DNA from: BOG-908 sp963850605 | Lineage (GTDB): Bacteria > Pseudomonadota > Alphaproteobacteria > Acetobacterales > Acetobacteraceae | Assembly (NCBI GenBank): GCA_963850605.1 | Contig: CAWKLX010000005.1 | Span: forward strand, 434,001 to 498,000 | Reading direction: 5' to 3' | DNA length: 64,000 bases | Program-made: the position numbers and the translations under genes | The notes under the pieces: model-generated | The model's database searches: none | Seen by the model: the letters and a program-made list of their open reading frames with translations, nothing else | What the model was told of the DNA's origin: nothing | In this document: positions 8,881 through 17,423 of the stretch, in pieces | How the letters are laid out: every line of letters begins with the position of its first letter | How positions within the stretch are numbered: the stretch's first letter is position 1

Positions 8881-10236
8881 ATGGAAAACGACATGAAGCA
8901 GCTGTTGCTCGCGGCCACTATTCTGGCGGGCTCATTCTTGGCAGGGCAGGCCGGCGCGCAGACCGCCGCCGATCTCGGCCATTCGCTGACGCCGATGGGC
9001 GCGGTAAAAGCCGGCAATGCCGATGGCACGATCCCCGCCTGGACCGGCGGCCTGACAACTCCGGTCGCCGGATATGAGCCCGGCAAGTATCGCCCCGATC
9101 CATTCGCCTCGGAGCGGCCGCTCTTCTCGATCACCGCGCAGAACGTGGACCGGTATGCCGGCAAGCTGGCCGAGGGCACGGTGGCGATGATCCGGACATT
9201 GCCTGGCTATCACGTCGATGTGTATCCAACGCACCGCACGGCGGCCGCCCCGCAATTCATCTACGACAACGCCATCGCCAATGCCTCACGCGCGCGCCTG
9301 ACCGAGAATGGCCTGGGCGTGACCGGCGCCCAGCTCTCGATCCCGTTCCCGATTCCCGCCAATGGCAACCAAGCGATCTGGAACCACATCCTGCGCTGGC
9401 GCGGCTACCAGGTGGTGCGCACCGTCGACAACGCGATCACCACGCCGAGCGGCGACTACTCGCTGACCCGCTGGCACGAGCAGATCATGCTCGCCTACAA
9501 CACCCCCAATCTCAGCAACCCCGCGGGATGGGACAGCCTGTTCTGGCAAGAGGTGCTCTCGCCGCCGCGTATCGCGGGCCAGCTCACCTTGGTGCGCAGC
9601 TACCAGGACCCGTTCAAGCAGCCGCGCGAGGCCTGGACCTACAACCCTGGCGAACGCCGTGTGCGCCGTGCGCCGGAGATCAACTACGACACGCCGGTGC
9701 AGAACACCGATGGTCTGGAGACGGTCGACGACTACGACATGTATAACGGGGCGATCGATCGCTACGACTGGACTCTGGTGGGGAAGAAAGAAATCTACAT
9801 TCCCTATAACAACTACAAAATTCAGCAGCCCGGCGTAAAGTATAGCGACATCGTCAAGCCGGCGGCGGTCAATCCCGACCTGCTCCGGTTCGAGCTGCAC
9901 CGTGTTTGGGTGGTGGAAGCCAAGCTGAAGCCGGGCGTGCGCCATGTTTATGCGCGGCGGACCTTCTATATCGATGAGGATAGCTGGCAAGTCGCCATTG
10001 CGGACCGTTACGACACGCGCGGCCAGCTGTGGCGCACGGCGATTGCCTTCGTGGCGGAATCGCCGGAAGTGCCGCTATGCGGCGCGGATGGCTACGAGTT
10101 CGTCGACCTTCTGGCCCGCCGTTATCTGGTGCAGGGGTTGCACAGCCAGGAGCCGGACGCGCCGACGTATAACACGCGGCAGTTGACGCCGGACGACTTC
10201 ACGGCAGATGCCCTTCGGCGGGCTGGCCGGCGGTAG
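8881..10236 (+). CDS. DUF1329 domain-containing protein
   Basis: A 451-residue intact paralogue of the divergent neighbour. A signal peptide (ending AGA near residue 26) is followed directly by the DUF1329 domain: GNADGTIPAWTGG, NVDRYAGKLAEGT, VDVYPTHRT, AWTYNPGERRVRRAPE, RFELHRVWVVEAKLK. A second ATG at 8893 would give a more compact signal peptide and could be the real start. The 155 bp between the two DUF1329 genes should hold divergent promoters. It probably acts in lipid or lipoprotein handling at the envelope, but the exact role is not established. Confidence 0.85.
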   Translation: MENDMKQLLLAATILAGSFLAGQAGAQTAADLGHSLTPMGAVKAGNADGTIPAWTGGLTTPVAGYEPGKYRPDPFASERPLFSITAQNVDRYAGKLAEGTVAMIRTLPGYHVDVYPTHRTAAAPQFIYDNAIANASRARLTENGLGVTGAQLSIPFPIPANGNQAIWNHILRWRGYQVVRTVDNAITTPSGDYSLTRWHEQIMLAYNTPNLSNPAGWDSLFWQEVLSPPRIAGQLTLVRSYQDPFKQPREAWTYNPGERRVRRAPEINYDTPVQNTDGLETVDDYDMYNGAIDRYDWTLVGKKEIYIPYNNYKIQQPGVKYSDIVKPAAVNPDLLRFELHRVWVVEAKLKPGVRHVYARRTFYIDEDSWQVAIADRYDTRGQLWRTAIAFVAESPEVPLCGADGYEFVDLLARRYLVQGLHSQEPDAPTYNTRQLTPDDFTADALRRAGRR

Positions 10237-10238
10237 TC

Positions 10239-10343
10239 AGAGCATCATCCGATCGAACGGAGTCGTTGGTCGGGTAAAGATGCTCGCCAAAACAATAGGC
10301 TAAAGCATGGTCCGTGAGCCAATGCGAACGGATCATGCTTTAG
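10239..10343 (+). repeat. Dispersed repeat R1, copy 1
   Basis: This 105-bp element begins AGAGCATCATCCGATCGAAC and ends in an imperfect palindrome (CTAAAGCATGGTCCGT..ACGGATCATGCTTTAG, 10300-10343). Similar copies occur at 18782-18880 (inverted) and 33734-33839. It lies just after the stop of the DUF1329 gene. Confidence 0.8.
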
Positions 10344-10351
10344 GGAAGGCA

Positions 10352-10390
10352 AGCGCTTCGTTTTTTTAAAGAAGGAAGCGAAAAACTTTT
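10352..10390. repeat. Pyrimidine/purine palindromic repeat R2, copy A
   Basis: This element has the form GCTTCGTTTTTTTAAAGAAGGAAGCGAAAAACTTTT, here in abbreviated form, with hairpin potential and T/A runs on both sides. Related copies lie at 15595-15671, 34631-34690 and 52547-52585. It sits between the convergent DUF1329 and glnA genes, so it probably acts as a bidirectional terminator. Confidence 0.65.
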
Positions 10391-10409
10391 GGCAGTTTAG
10401 GATGAGTTT

Positions 10410-10435
10410 GCGGCCGACGTGATTGCGTCGGCCGC
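10410..10435 (-). terminator. Hairpin downstream of glnA
   Basis: A perfect 10-bp stem (GCGGCCGACG / CGTCGGCCGC) with loop TGATTG lies eight bases past the glnA stop. No U-run follows immediately; the R2 element with its T-tracts lies just beyond and may complete termination. Confidence 0.6.
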
Positions 10436-10442
10436 AGTCGCT

Positions 10443-11909
10443 TCAGACCGAGTAGTACATTTCGAACTCGACCGGATGCGGCGTGTGTTCGAACCGGTAG
10501 ACTTCGGTCCATTTCAGGTCGATGTAGCTCTCGATCTGATCCTTGCTGAACACGTCGCCGGCGAGCAGGAACTCGTGGTCGGCGGCGAGCGCGCCCAAGG
10601 CTTCACGCAGAGAGCCGCAGACGGTCGGGATGTTCTTCAGCTCCTCCGGCGGCAGATCGTACAGATCCTTGTCCATCGGTTCGCCTGGATGGATTTTGTT
10701 GCGTATCCCGTCCAGCCCGGCCATCAGCATGGCGGAGAACGCCAGATAGGGGTTGGCGGTCGGGTCCGGAAAACGCACTTCCACCCGCTTGGCCTTGGGG
10801 CTGGTCGCATACGGAATTCGGCAGGAAGCGGAACGGTTGCGCGCCGAATAGGCCAGCAGCACTGGCGCCTCGAACCCCGGAATAAGACGCTTGTAGCTGT
10901 TCGTGCTGGGGTTGGTGAACGCGTTCAGCGCCTTGGCATGCTTGATGATGCCGCCGATATAGTAGAGGGCGGTCTCGGACAGATCGGCGTAGGCGTTGCC
11001 CGCGAAAACCGGGCGGCCATCCTTCCAGATCGACTGATGGACGTGCATGCCGCTGCCGTTATCGCCGTAGATCGGTTTCGGCATGAAGGTGGCGGTCTTG
11101 CCGTAGCTGTGGGCCACGTTGTGCACGCAGTATTTGTAGATCTGCATCTGGTCGGCGCTGGTCACCAGCGGTCCGAATTTTGTGCCGAGCTCGTGCTGGC
11201 TCTGCGCCACCTCGTGGTGGTGTTTTTCGATCGGCAGGCCCATCTCGCCCATGGCCGACAGCATTTCCGCGCGCAGGTCGCTTTCGCTATCGACGGGGGG
11301 GACGGGGAAGTAGCCGCCCTTCACACCCGGGCGGTGACCCATATTGCCTTCCGGATAATCCTTGAGGGAGGCGTCCGGTCCCTCGGCACTCTCCACCTTA
11401 TAGGTGCCGTAATTCCCGCCGGTGCCGAATTTCACGGAGTCGAAAATGAAGAACTCGGCTTCCGGCCCGAAGAAGGCGGTGTCGCCGATGCCTGAGGCCG
11501 CGACATACGCCTCGGCCTTCTTCGCCGTGCTGCGCGGGTCGCGGGCGTAGGCCTGGCCGGTGCTCGGCTCCACGATGTCGCAGAACAGGATCATCGACGG
11601 CTTGGCGGCGAATGGGTCCATGACGGCCGTGGACGGATCCGGCATCAGGATCATGTCGCTCTCGTTAATGGCTTTCCAGCCGGCGATGGAAGAGCCGTCG
11701 AACATGATACCGTCGCGGAATGCGTCCTCGTCGATGGTGCCGACCGTTTGCGCGGTGTGCTGCCATTTGCCGCGCGGGTCGGTGAAGCGGAGATCGACGT
11801 ACTCCACCGAATTCTCGCGCATCATTTCGAGGCATTTGCTCACCGCATTCGGTTCGGGCGGTGTTTGCTGGATCTTCTTGGCCATCTCGTCCTGTTCCAT
11901 TTGTGGCAA
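10443..11909 (-). CDS. glnA: Glutamine synthetase, type I
   Basis: A 488-residue GS-I that makes glutamine from glutamate, ammonia and ATP. Signatures are FDGSSIAGW, the ATP/metal region FGPEAEFFIFD, KHHHEVAQSQHE, GSGMHVHQS, RIPYATSPKAKRVEVRFPD and the adenylylation loop DKDLYDLPPEE with its target Tyr, so control by GlnE is expected. An internal ATG eight codons in (MAKKIQQ) may be the true start. It is the last gene of glnK-amtB-glnA on this strand, 67 bp after amtB with a strong hairpin between. The arrangement fits PII/NtrC nitrogen control. Confidence 0.95.
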   Translation of the reverse strand: MPQMEQDEMAKKIQQTPPEPNAVSKCLEMMRENSVEYVDLRFTDPRGKWQHTAQTVGTIDEDAFRDGIMFDGSSIAGWKAINESDMILMPDPSTAVMDPFAAKPSMILFCDIVEPSTGQAYARDPRSTAKKAEAYVAASGIGDTAFFGPEAEFFIFDSVKFGTGGNYGTYKVESAEGPDASLKDYPEGNMGHRPGVKGGYFPVPPVDSESDLRAEMLSAMGEMGLPIEKHHHEVAQSQHELGTKFGPLVTSADQMQIYKYCVHNVAHSYGKTATFMPKPIYGDNGSGMHVHQSIWKDGRPVFAGNAYADLSETALYYIGGIIKHAKALNAFTNPSTNSYKRLIPGFEAPVLLAYSARNRSASCRIPYATSPKAKRVEVRFPDPTANPYLAFSAMLMAGLDGIRNKIHPGEPMDKDLYDLPPEELKNIPTVCGSLREALGALAADHEFLLAGDVFSKDQIESYIDLKWTEVYRFEHTPHPVEFEMYYSV

Positions 11910-11932
11910 GTGGGTCGTTCTAAACCCAGGGC

Positions 11933-11958
11933 GGCGGCCGGGTCACTGCCCGGCCGCC
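11933..11958 (-). terminator. Hairpin between amtB and glnA
   Basis: A perfect 10-bp GC stem (GGCGGCCGGG / CCCGGCCGCC) with loop TCACTG. No T-run follows, and the glnA start is only about 25 bases on. It may be an RNA-processing or attenuation hairpin that sets the ratio of amtB to glnA transcript. Confidence 0.5.
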
Positions 11959-11976
11959 CATTATGTTCGGTTGCGG

Positions 11977-13479
11977 TCAGGCCGCGCTTTCACCATGCAG
12001 CACGGTGTCCAGCCCTTCCATTTCCTCCTCGGCGTTGACGGTCAGGCCGATGGTGAATTTCAGCGCGAACAGGAGCACTAAGCTGACCAGGCTGCTCCAC
12101 ACCAGGGTCACGGCCACCGCCTTGCACTGGATGATGAACTGCGCCAGCGAGCCGTCCGTGCCGCCCACCGTGGCGGACGCGAACACGCCGGTCAACAATG
12201 CGCCCACGATGCCGCCGATGCCGTGTACCCCGAAGGTGTCCAGGCTGTCGTCATAGCCGAGCGCGTGCTTGAGGTAGGTCGCCGCCAGGAAGCAGATGAC
12301 GCCGGCGGCCACCCCGATCACGATCGCGCCGCCGGGCAGCACGAAGCCCGAGGCAGGCGTGATCGCCACCAGGCCGGCCACTGCGCCGGAGATGATGCCC
12401 AGGACGGAGGGTTTGCCCTTCAGCACCCATTCGGCGAACATCCAGGCGAGCGCCGCCGCCGCCGTCGCGATCTGTGTCACCGCCATGGCCATGCCGGCGC
12501 GGCCGGTGGCGCCCACGGCGGACCCGGCATTGAAGCCGAACCAGCCGACCCACAGCAGCGACGCGCCGATGACCGCGTAGGTCAGGTTGTGCGGCGACAT
12601 ATTGTCGTGCCCGTAGCCGCGGCGCTTGCCCATCACCAGGCAGCACATCAGCCCGGCGATGCCGGCGTTGATGTGCACGACCGTGCCGCCAGCATAGTCC
12701 AGCGTGCCCATCGTCGAGAGCCAGCCGGTGGGGGCCCAGACCCAATGCGCGATCAGGCTGTAGGAGAAGATCGACCAGCCGACCATGAAGATGCACATGG
12801 CGGAAAACTTCATCCGCTCGGCGAAGGCGCCGGCGATCAGCGCCGGGGTGATGATCGCGAACGTCATCTGGAACATCATATAAACCGTCTCGGGCACGGT
12901 GTAGGGCGCGGCTGTCACGCCGGCCACGCCGTCGCCCAGGATGAAGCCCGTGTCGTCTTGTTTTGAGAAATGCGCTTCGATGCCGTGCAGCATGAAGCGT
13001 GAGGCGTCGCCCACGAAGGCCGAGAGTGGATAGCCGGCGAAGGCGGCCCCGCTCGGCCCGTTGGTGAAGGCCAGCGAGTAGCCGCACACGGTCCAGACGA
13101 TGGTGACCAGGCAGCAGATGGCGAAACTCTGCATGACGGTGGCCAGGATGTTCTTGCGCCGGACCATGCCGGCGTAGAACAGCGCCAAGCCGGGAATGGT
13201 CATCATGAGCACCAGCGCGGTGCTGGTCAGCATCCAGGCGGTGTCGCCATGGTCATAGGCCGGCGGCTTGGCCGGGCCGGCTGGCGCGGTTGCCGCCGGA
13301 GCGGGTGCGGCCGGGGCGGGTGCGGCAGCCGGGGCCTGGGCCGCCGCCGATGGCGGGGCGGAGGCGGCAGGCGGCGGGGTAGGCGCGGGGCTTTGTGCGA
13401 ACGCCGCGACACCCGGGAACAGCATGGGCAGCAAGATCGCAAGGGCGGCGACACGCGCCTTCAGGGCAGAGAGCTTCAT
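11977..13479 (-). CDS. amtB: Ammonium transporter
   Basis: A 500-residue Amt/MEP/Rh channel protein. There is a signal peptide (about 1-28), an Ala/Pro-rich linker (about 29-75) and then eleven transmembrane helices carrying family motifs: GLALFYAGMVRRKN, the periplasmic gate region, DYAGGTVVHINAGIAGL, GWFGFNAGSA and the late GVHGIGGIVGALLTGVFA. It moves ammonium across the inner membrane and is blocked by non-uridylylated GlnK. The gene begins 12 bp after glnK on the same strand, the classic glnK-amtB pair. The long Ala/Pro linker is longer than in enteric AmtB but not rare in alphaproteobacteria. Confidence 0.95.
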   Translation of the reverse strand: MKLSALKARVAALAILLPMLFPGVAAFAQSPAPTPPPAASAPPSAAAQAPAAAPAPAAPAPAATAPAGPAKPPAYDHGDTAWMLTSTALVLMMTIPGLALFYAGMVRRKNILATVMQSFAICCLVTIVWTVCGYSLAFTNGPSGAAFAGYPLSAFVGDASRFMLHGIEAHFSKQDDTGFILGDGVAGVTAAPYTVPETVYMMFQMTFAIITPALIAGAFAERMKFSAMCIFMVGWSIFSYSLIAHWVWAPTGWLSTMGTLDYAGGTVVHINAGIAGLMCCLVMGKRRGYGHDNMSPHNLTYAVIGASLLWVGWFGFNAGSAVGATGRAGMAMAVTQIATAAAALAWMFAEWVLKGKPSVLGIISGAVAGLVAITPASGFVLPGGAIVIGVAAGVICFLAATYLKHALGYDDSLDTFGVHGIGGIVGALLTGVFASATVGGTDGSLAQFIIQCKAVAVTLVWSSLVSLVLLFALKFTIGLTVNAEEEMEGLDTVLHGESAA

Positions 13480-13491
13480 GTTACGTCCTTA

Positions 13492-13830
13492 TCAGAGGGC
13501 AGCAGCGTCGAGCTCGCCGGTGCGGATACGCACCGCTCGTTCGATCTCCATTACGAATATCTTGCCGTCACCGATCTTGCCGGTTCCGGCGGCGCGCGTG
13601 ATCGCCTCGACGACCGCGTCGGCCTGGTCGGAGGCGACAGCCACCTCGATCTTTACTTTGGGCAGAAAACTCACGTGGTACTCGGCCCCACGATAGATCT
13701 CCGTCTGCCCTTTCTGCCGGCCGAAGCCCTTCACCTCGGTAACGGTCAGGCCCTGCACACCAAGCGGCGTCAGCGCATCACGCACGTCGTCGAGCTTGAA
13801 TGGTTTGACGATGGCGACCACCAGTTTCAT
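13492..13830 (-). CDS. glnK: Nitrogen regulatory protein PII (GlnK type)
   Basis: A 112-residue PII protein. The T-loop is intact (GRQKGQTEIYRGAEY) with the uridylylated Tyr at residue 51. The C-terminal signature GTGKIGDGKIFVMEIERAVRIRTGE completes the ATP/2-oxoglutarate pocket. GlnK senses nitrogen and energy state and docks on AmtB. It is called GlnK rather than GlnB because it directly precedes amtB. A sigma-54-like promoter lies about 60 bp upstream. A second PII gene is at 15671-16009. Confidence 0.93.
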   Translation of the reverse strand: MKLVVAIVKPFKLDDVRDALTPLGVQGLTVTEVKGFGRQKGQTEIYRGAEYHVSFLPKVKIEVAVASDQADAVVEAITRAAGTGKIGDGKIFVMEIERAVRIRTGELDAAAL

Positions 13831-13889
13831 TACGCCTCCCTCCCTGGACCCGCTCCGACACAGCGTGCCGGGCGAGACGTGCGGAGACT

Positions 13890-13905
13890 TTCAAGAAACG
13901 TGCCG
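13890..13905 (-). promoter_or_regulatory. Sigma-54-like promoter for glnK-amtB-glnA
   Basis: Read on the minus strand, CGGCACGTTTCTTGAA resembles the -24/-12 consensus TGGCACN5TTGCW. GG at -24 is present and the -12 element reads TTGA instead of TTGC. Its distance to the glnK start (about 60 bp) and the gene content fit NtrC-dependent control. This is a visual match only. Confidence 0.5.
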
Positions 13906-13956
13906 GGATTGCGGAACCTTCACCGGGACGTTGCCGCGTAAAGACATGCCTTAATT

Positions 13957-13975
13957 TCGTGCACATGCTGCACGA
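13957..13975. promoter_or_regulatory. Perfect inverted repeat upstream of glnK
   Basis: TCGTGCA-N5-TGCACGA is a perfect 7-bp dyad about 55 bp upstream of the sigma-54-like promoter, an enhancer-like position. NtrC sites also carry GCAC/GTGC half-sites, but in a different arrangement, so the binder is uncertain. Confidence 0.45.
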
Positions 13976-14356
13976 GGCAGTCTCAGAAACGTGATCGACC
14001 GGTACGGCGCCGGTCTTGCCGGTGGGTTGCTCACACGTCGTCGCCGCGTGGTTGCGAGCCGGTCGGACACTGCGTTGCACGGCTGTAAGGGTTTACGCCG
14101 GTCTTATACGGAGCGCCCCCGGTCCGCATCGCGCCCTTAGCGGCTCACCGCTACATACGAGGGCGTGGCGACGGAGCACGCGTGTTCGGCTGTTCTTGGA
14201 CGCCGGTGGGATCGACATGCGATCCGTCCACCGGTGCGCCAGGCAGATAGGGCAGTTTGGCACGGCTCCTGCTTTGTCATGCCTCGGCCTTGCGCAAGCG
14301 GGCGCAACTTCGTTCCGGGTGAATACCCTGCGCGAGGTACTTAAGGATCGGCTGAC

Positions 14357-15596
14357 ATGACATCGAGACGCGCCCTCTCCCTCAGCACGTGCCTTTTCGG
14401 GACCGGGCTGCTGGCCGCCGGCGGCGCCCATGGACAAACACCGGCCACGCCAGCCCCGGCCACTACGCCACCGGCATCCGCCGCACCCGCGACACCGGCG
14501 ACTGTCACCCTGCCAGTGCCTGGGATGGCGGGGTCCCTGTCCTTTAACTCGCCTCCGTTCTCGCTCGATACCGGGCCGCTCGGAAAATGGTATGTAACGG
14601 GTGGTACTGTCGGGCCTGGGCCTCGTGCAGAGCGACGCCACCGCGCACGACAAGACGGGTCTGGCCGACATCAGCAACGGCCAGGTTTTTATCCAGAAGA
14701 TCGACGGCGTCGTGCAATTCTACGCACAGGTCGGCGCCTATTCCATTCCGGCGCTGGGCACGCAGTATAGTCACCTGACGGACGCGGAAAACGCGCTCGG
14801 CAATTTCTTCAGTGCCGTCCCGCAAGCGTTCCTGAAGATCGTGCCCACCGACACATTTTCGATCCAGGCAGGCAAGCTGCCGACGCTGATTGGTGCCGAA
14901 TACACATTCACGTTCGAGAACTTCAACATCGAGCGCGGCTTGCTGTGGAACCAGGAGCCGGCCGTCAGCCGCGGCGTGCAGGCCAACTACACGGCTGGGC
15001 CCGTGGTGCTGAGCCTGTCGCTGAACGACGGCTACTATTCAGACCGTTATAATTGGCTGTCCGGCTCGGCCACCTGGACGGTCAACCCGGTCAGTACGCT
15101 GGTGTTCGCTGCCGGCGGCAATCTGGGCCGGACCGGCACGTCCACGATCGCGACGCCGTTGGCCCAGAACAATTCGTCGATCTACAATATCATCTACACC
15201 TACAACAAGGCGCCGCTGACGATCACGCCTTATCTTCAGTTCAGTCACGTGGATGCCAACGCCGGCCTTGGTTTGTACAGCAGCGCCAACACCTATAGCG
15301 GTGCGGTGCTGGCCAACTACGTGTTCACCCCGAAATTCCAGCTCGCCGGGCGCGCGGAATACATCAAGACGGATGGCGGGTCATCGTCGATCGCGCCCAC
15401 CAACCTGCTGTATGGCGCGGGCAGCGGCGCATTCTCGTTCACCGTCACGCCCACCTTCACCCTCAACCATTTCTTCGTGCGCGCCGACGCCTCCGTCGTG
15501 CACATCACCAACCTGGTCTCCGGCGACGGCTTCGGCCACGACGGCAACGCCAGCACCCAGGTCCGCGGCCTCCTGGAAGCAGGCATCATATATTGA
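14357..15596 (+). CDS. BBP2-type outer-membrane porin (one frame break)
   Basis: Two frames join to a 412-residue protein when one G is removed in the CGGG stretch near 14598-14601. Signal peptide about 1-27 (ending HGQ), an Ala/Pro/Thr-rich linker to about 60, then a beta-barrel of alternating amphipathic strands. Barrel features include IGAEYTFTFENFNIERGLLWNQEP, LSLNDGYYSDRYNWLSG and a terminal aromatic residue (GIIY). This resembles OmpL-like beta-barrel porin-2 proteins. It sits between the two PII genes, suggesting a role in uptake of nitrogen sources such as ammonium or urea. The break may be a sequence error. Confidence 0.7.
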
Positions 15597-15671
15597 TAAA
15601 AGTCTTTTGCTTCTTTTCTTCAGAAAAGAAGAATCTTCTTTTTTGAAAGAAAGAAGCAAAGAACTTTTATC
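15595..15671. repeat. Pyrimidine/purine palindromic repeat R2, copy B
   Basis: A near-perfect palindrome about 77 bp long begins GATAAAAGTCTTTTGCTTCT and ends AAGCAAAGAACTTTTATC. It fills the whole gap between the convergent porin and glnB genes, and its outermost bases belong to the stop codons of both. It is a likely bidirectional terminator. Confidence 0.75.
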
Positions 15672-16009
15672 TATAGGGCTTGTTCCCCGCGTTCGCCGGT
15701 TCGGATGCGGACGACTTCCTCGACGGAGCTGACGAAGATTTTGCCGTCGCCGATGCGGCCGGTGCGGGCGGCGGCGATGATGGCGTCCACCGCCCGCTCG
15801 GTCAGCGCGTCGTCGCAGATCACCTCGATCTTCACCTTGGGCAGGAAGTCCACCACGTATTCGGCGCCGCGGTAGAGCTCCGTATGGCCTTTCTGGCGGC
15901 CGAACCCCTTGGCCTCGATCACCGTCAGGCCCTGCAGCCCGACTTCGTGCAGCGCCTCCTTTACCTCGTCCAGCTTGAACGGCTTGATTACCGCTTCGAT
16001 CTTCTTCAT
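15671..16009 (-). CDS. glnB: Nitrogen regulatory protein PII (GlnB type)
   Basis: A 112-residue PII paralogue of the gene at 13492. Residues KPFKLDEVKEAL, GRQKGHTELYRGAEY (Tyr51 present) and TGRIGDGKIFVSSVEEVVRIRTGE are all intact. GGAGG lies upstream of the chosen ATG; longer upstream extensions are not PII. GlnB normally controls NtrB and the adenylyltransferase GlnE. It is monocistronic here, not beside glnA as in many alphaproteobacteria, so the glnB name is by elimination: the other copy is linked to amtB. Confidence 0.9.
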   Translation of the reverse strand: MKKIEAVIKPFKLDEVKEALHEVGLQGLTVIEAKGFGRQKGHTELYRGAEYVVDFLPKVKIEVICDDALTERAVDAIIAAARTGRIGDGKIFVSSVEEVVRIRTGERGEQAL

Positions 16010-16109
16010 GGGGCGCGCCTCCGGCCTTGATGCCGGGACGTTCGCACGCCGCACGGCCGGGCCGCAACGGCACGGCGGCGCAGCTTTTCCATCCCAGGGA
16101 GCCCGATCC

Positions 16110-17276
16110 GTGAAGCCAGCCAACAGGCAATTCGCCACCGGCCAGACGACGATTTTCACCACCATGTCGGCGTTGGCGGCACGGCATGGCGCGATCAATC
16201 TGGGCCAGGGCTTTCCCGATACGGAAGGGCCGGCCGGGATCGTGCGGGCGGCGGCGGACGCGCTGTTGGACGGGCGCAACCAGTATGCGCCGCTGACCGG
16301 CCTGCCGGAGCTGCGCCAGGCGGTGGCCGCGGCCAACCGGCGTTTTTACGGGCTGGAGATCGACGCGGACCGGGGCGTGGTGGTGACCAGCGGGGCGACC
16401 GAGGGGTTGGCCGCCTGCCTGGCAGCCCTGCTCGACCCTGGCGATGAGGTGGTGCTGATCGAGCCGCTGTTCGACACCTATTTGCCGGTGATCCGCATGC
16501 TGGGGGCCGTGCCGCGCCTGGTGCGGCTGGCGCCGCCGGACTGGTCGCTGCCACGCGCGGCACTGCAATCCGCTTTCGGGCCACGCACGAAGCTGCTGCT
16601 GCTGAACAGCCCGATGAACCCGACGGGAAAGGTGTTTTCGGCTGACGAACTGGCGTTCGTCGCCGGATTGCTGGACGCCCACGATGCCTATGCCGTGTGC
16701 GACGAGGTGTATGAGCATCTGGTCTTCCCGCCGGCCCGCCACGTGCCGCTGATGACCTTGCCCGGCATGGCGGAGCGCTGCCTGCGGATCGGCAGCGCCG
16801 GCAAGACGTTTTCGCTGACCGGGTGGAAGATCGGTTATATCAGCGGCGCGCCGTCGCTGATGGAGGTGGTTGCCCGCGCGCATTCCAACCTGACGTTTTC
16901 CACCCCGCCCAATCTGCAGCGCGCGGTAGCGCTCGGGCTGGCCAGCGACGACGGGTATTTCGCGGCACTTGCCGAGGCGATGGCGCGGAAGCGGGACAGG
17001 ATGGCGGCGGGGCTGGCCCGCGCGGGTTTCGGCGTGCTGCCCACCGACGGCACCTATTTCGCGATCGCCGACATCTCCGCCCTGGGGTTTGACGGCGATG
17101 ACGCCGCGTTTTGCCGCCACATCACCGAGCAGGCGGGGGTGGCGGCCATCCCGCTCTCCTCGTTCTATGTGCAGGATGCGCCGCGCGGCCTCGTGCGCTT
17201 CGCCTTCTGCAAGCAGGATGGCGTGTTGGACGAGGCGGTGGCACGGCTGGCGGCGCATTTTGGGCGTCCACATTGA
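16110..17276 (+). CDS. PLP-dependent aminotransferase, class I (KAT/methionine aminotransferase type)
   Basis: A 388-residue fold-type I aminotransferase. Motifs: NLGQGFPDTEGP (substrate-binding N-terminus), SGATEGLAACL, NSPMNPTGKVF, CDEVYEHLVF and the PLP-binding Lys in SAGKTFSLTGWKIGY, with a C-terminal Arg (RFAFCK). These fit the kynurenine--oxoglutarate/methionine aminotransferase branch (YbdL-like). GTG at 16110 behind AGGGAG is chosen because residues upstream lie antisense to glnB and are not conserved in character. The exact amino donor cannot be read from sequence. Confidence 0.85.
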   Translation: MKPANRQFATGQTTIFTTMSALAARHGAINLGQGFPDTEGPAGIVRAAADALLDGRNQYAPLTGLPELRQAVAAANRRFYGLEIDADRGVVVTSGATEGLAACLAALLDPGDEVVLIEPLFDTYLPVIRMLGAVPRLVRLAPPDWSLPRAALQSAFGPRTKLLLLNSPMNPTGKVFSADELAFVAGLLDAHDAYAVCDEVYEHLVFPPARHVPLMTLPGMAERCLRIGSAGKTFSLTGWKIGYISGAPSLMEVVARAHSNLTFSTPPNLQRAVALGLASDDGYFAALAEAMARKRDRMAAGLARAGFGVLPTDGTYFAIADISALGFDGDDAAFCRHITEQAGVAAIPLSSFYVQDAPRGLVRFAFCKQDGVLDEAVARLAAHFGRPH

Positions 17277-17312
17277 CGCAAAGCTCGGGGCTGCCCTACA
17301 TCCGGCGTGTGT

Positions 17313-17389
17313 GGCGGACGTAGCTCAGTTGGTAGAGCGCCGGTTTGTGGTACCGGTTGTCGCGGGTTCGATCCCCGTCGTTCGCCCCA
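17313..17389 (+). tRNA. tRNA-His (anticodon GTG)
   Basis: A 77-nt tRNA with encoded CCA. G-1 at 17313 pairs with C73; acceptor stem GCGGACG pairs with CGTTCGC; D-arm GCTC AGTTGGTA GAGC; anticodon GTG at 17347-17349 in loop TTTGTGG; T-loop GTTCGATCC. The G-1:C73 identity pair of tRNA-His is encoded, unlike in some alphaproteobacteria that have lost it. Confidence 0.95.
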
Positions 17390-17423
17390 TATCAGTCACC
17401 AGTTCTCAGTCGTCAGTTGTTGG

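Larger units (their letters stand above)
13831..14356. other. Divergent control region between glnK and the porin gene
   Basis: These 526 bp have no supported gene. They hold a sigma-54-like promoter facing glnK (13890-13905) and a perfect inverted repeat (13957-13975). The right half, towards the porin, is GC-rich and shows no clear promoter to me. Confidence 0.55.

Noticed and set aside
17395..17420. CAGTC/CAGTT-rich repeats after tRNA-His as a possible attachment site
   Set aside because: No integrase, no repeat of the tRNA 3' end nearby, and normal gene content on both sides.
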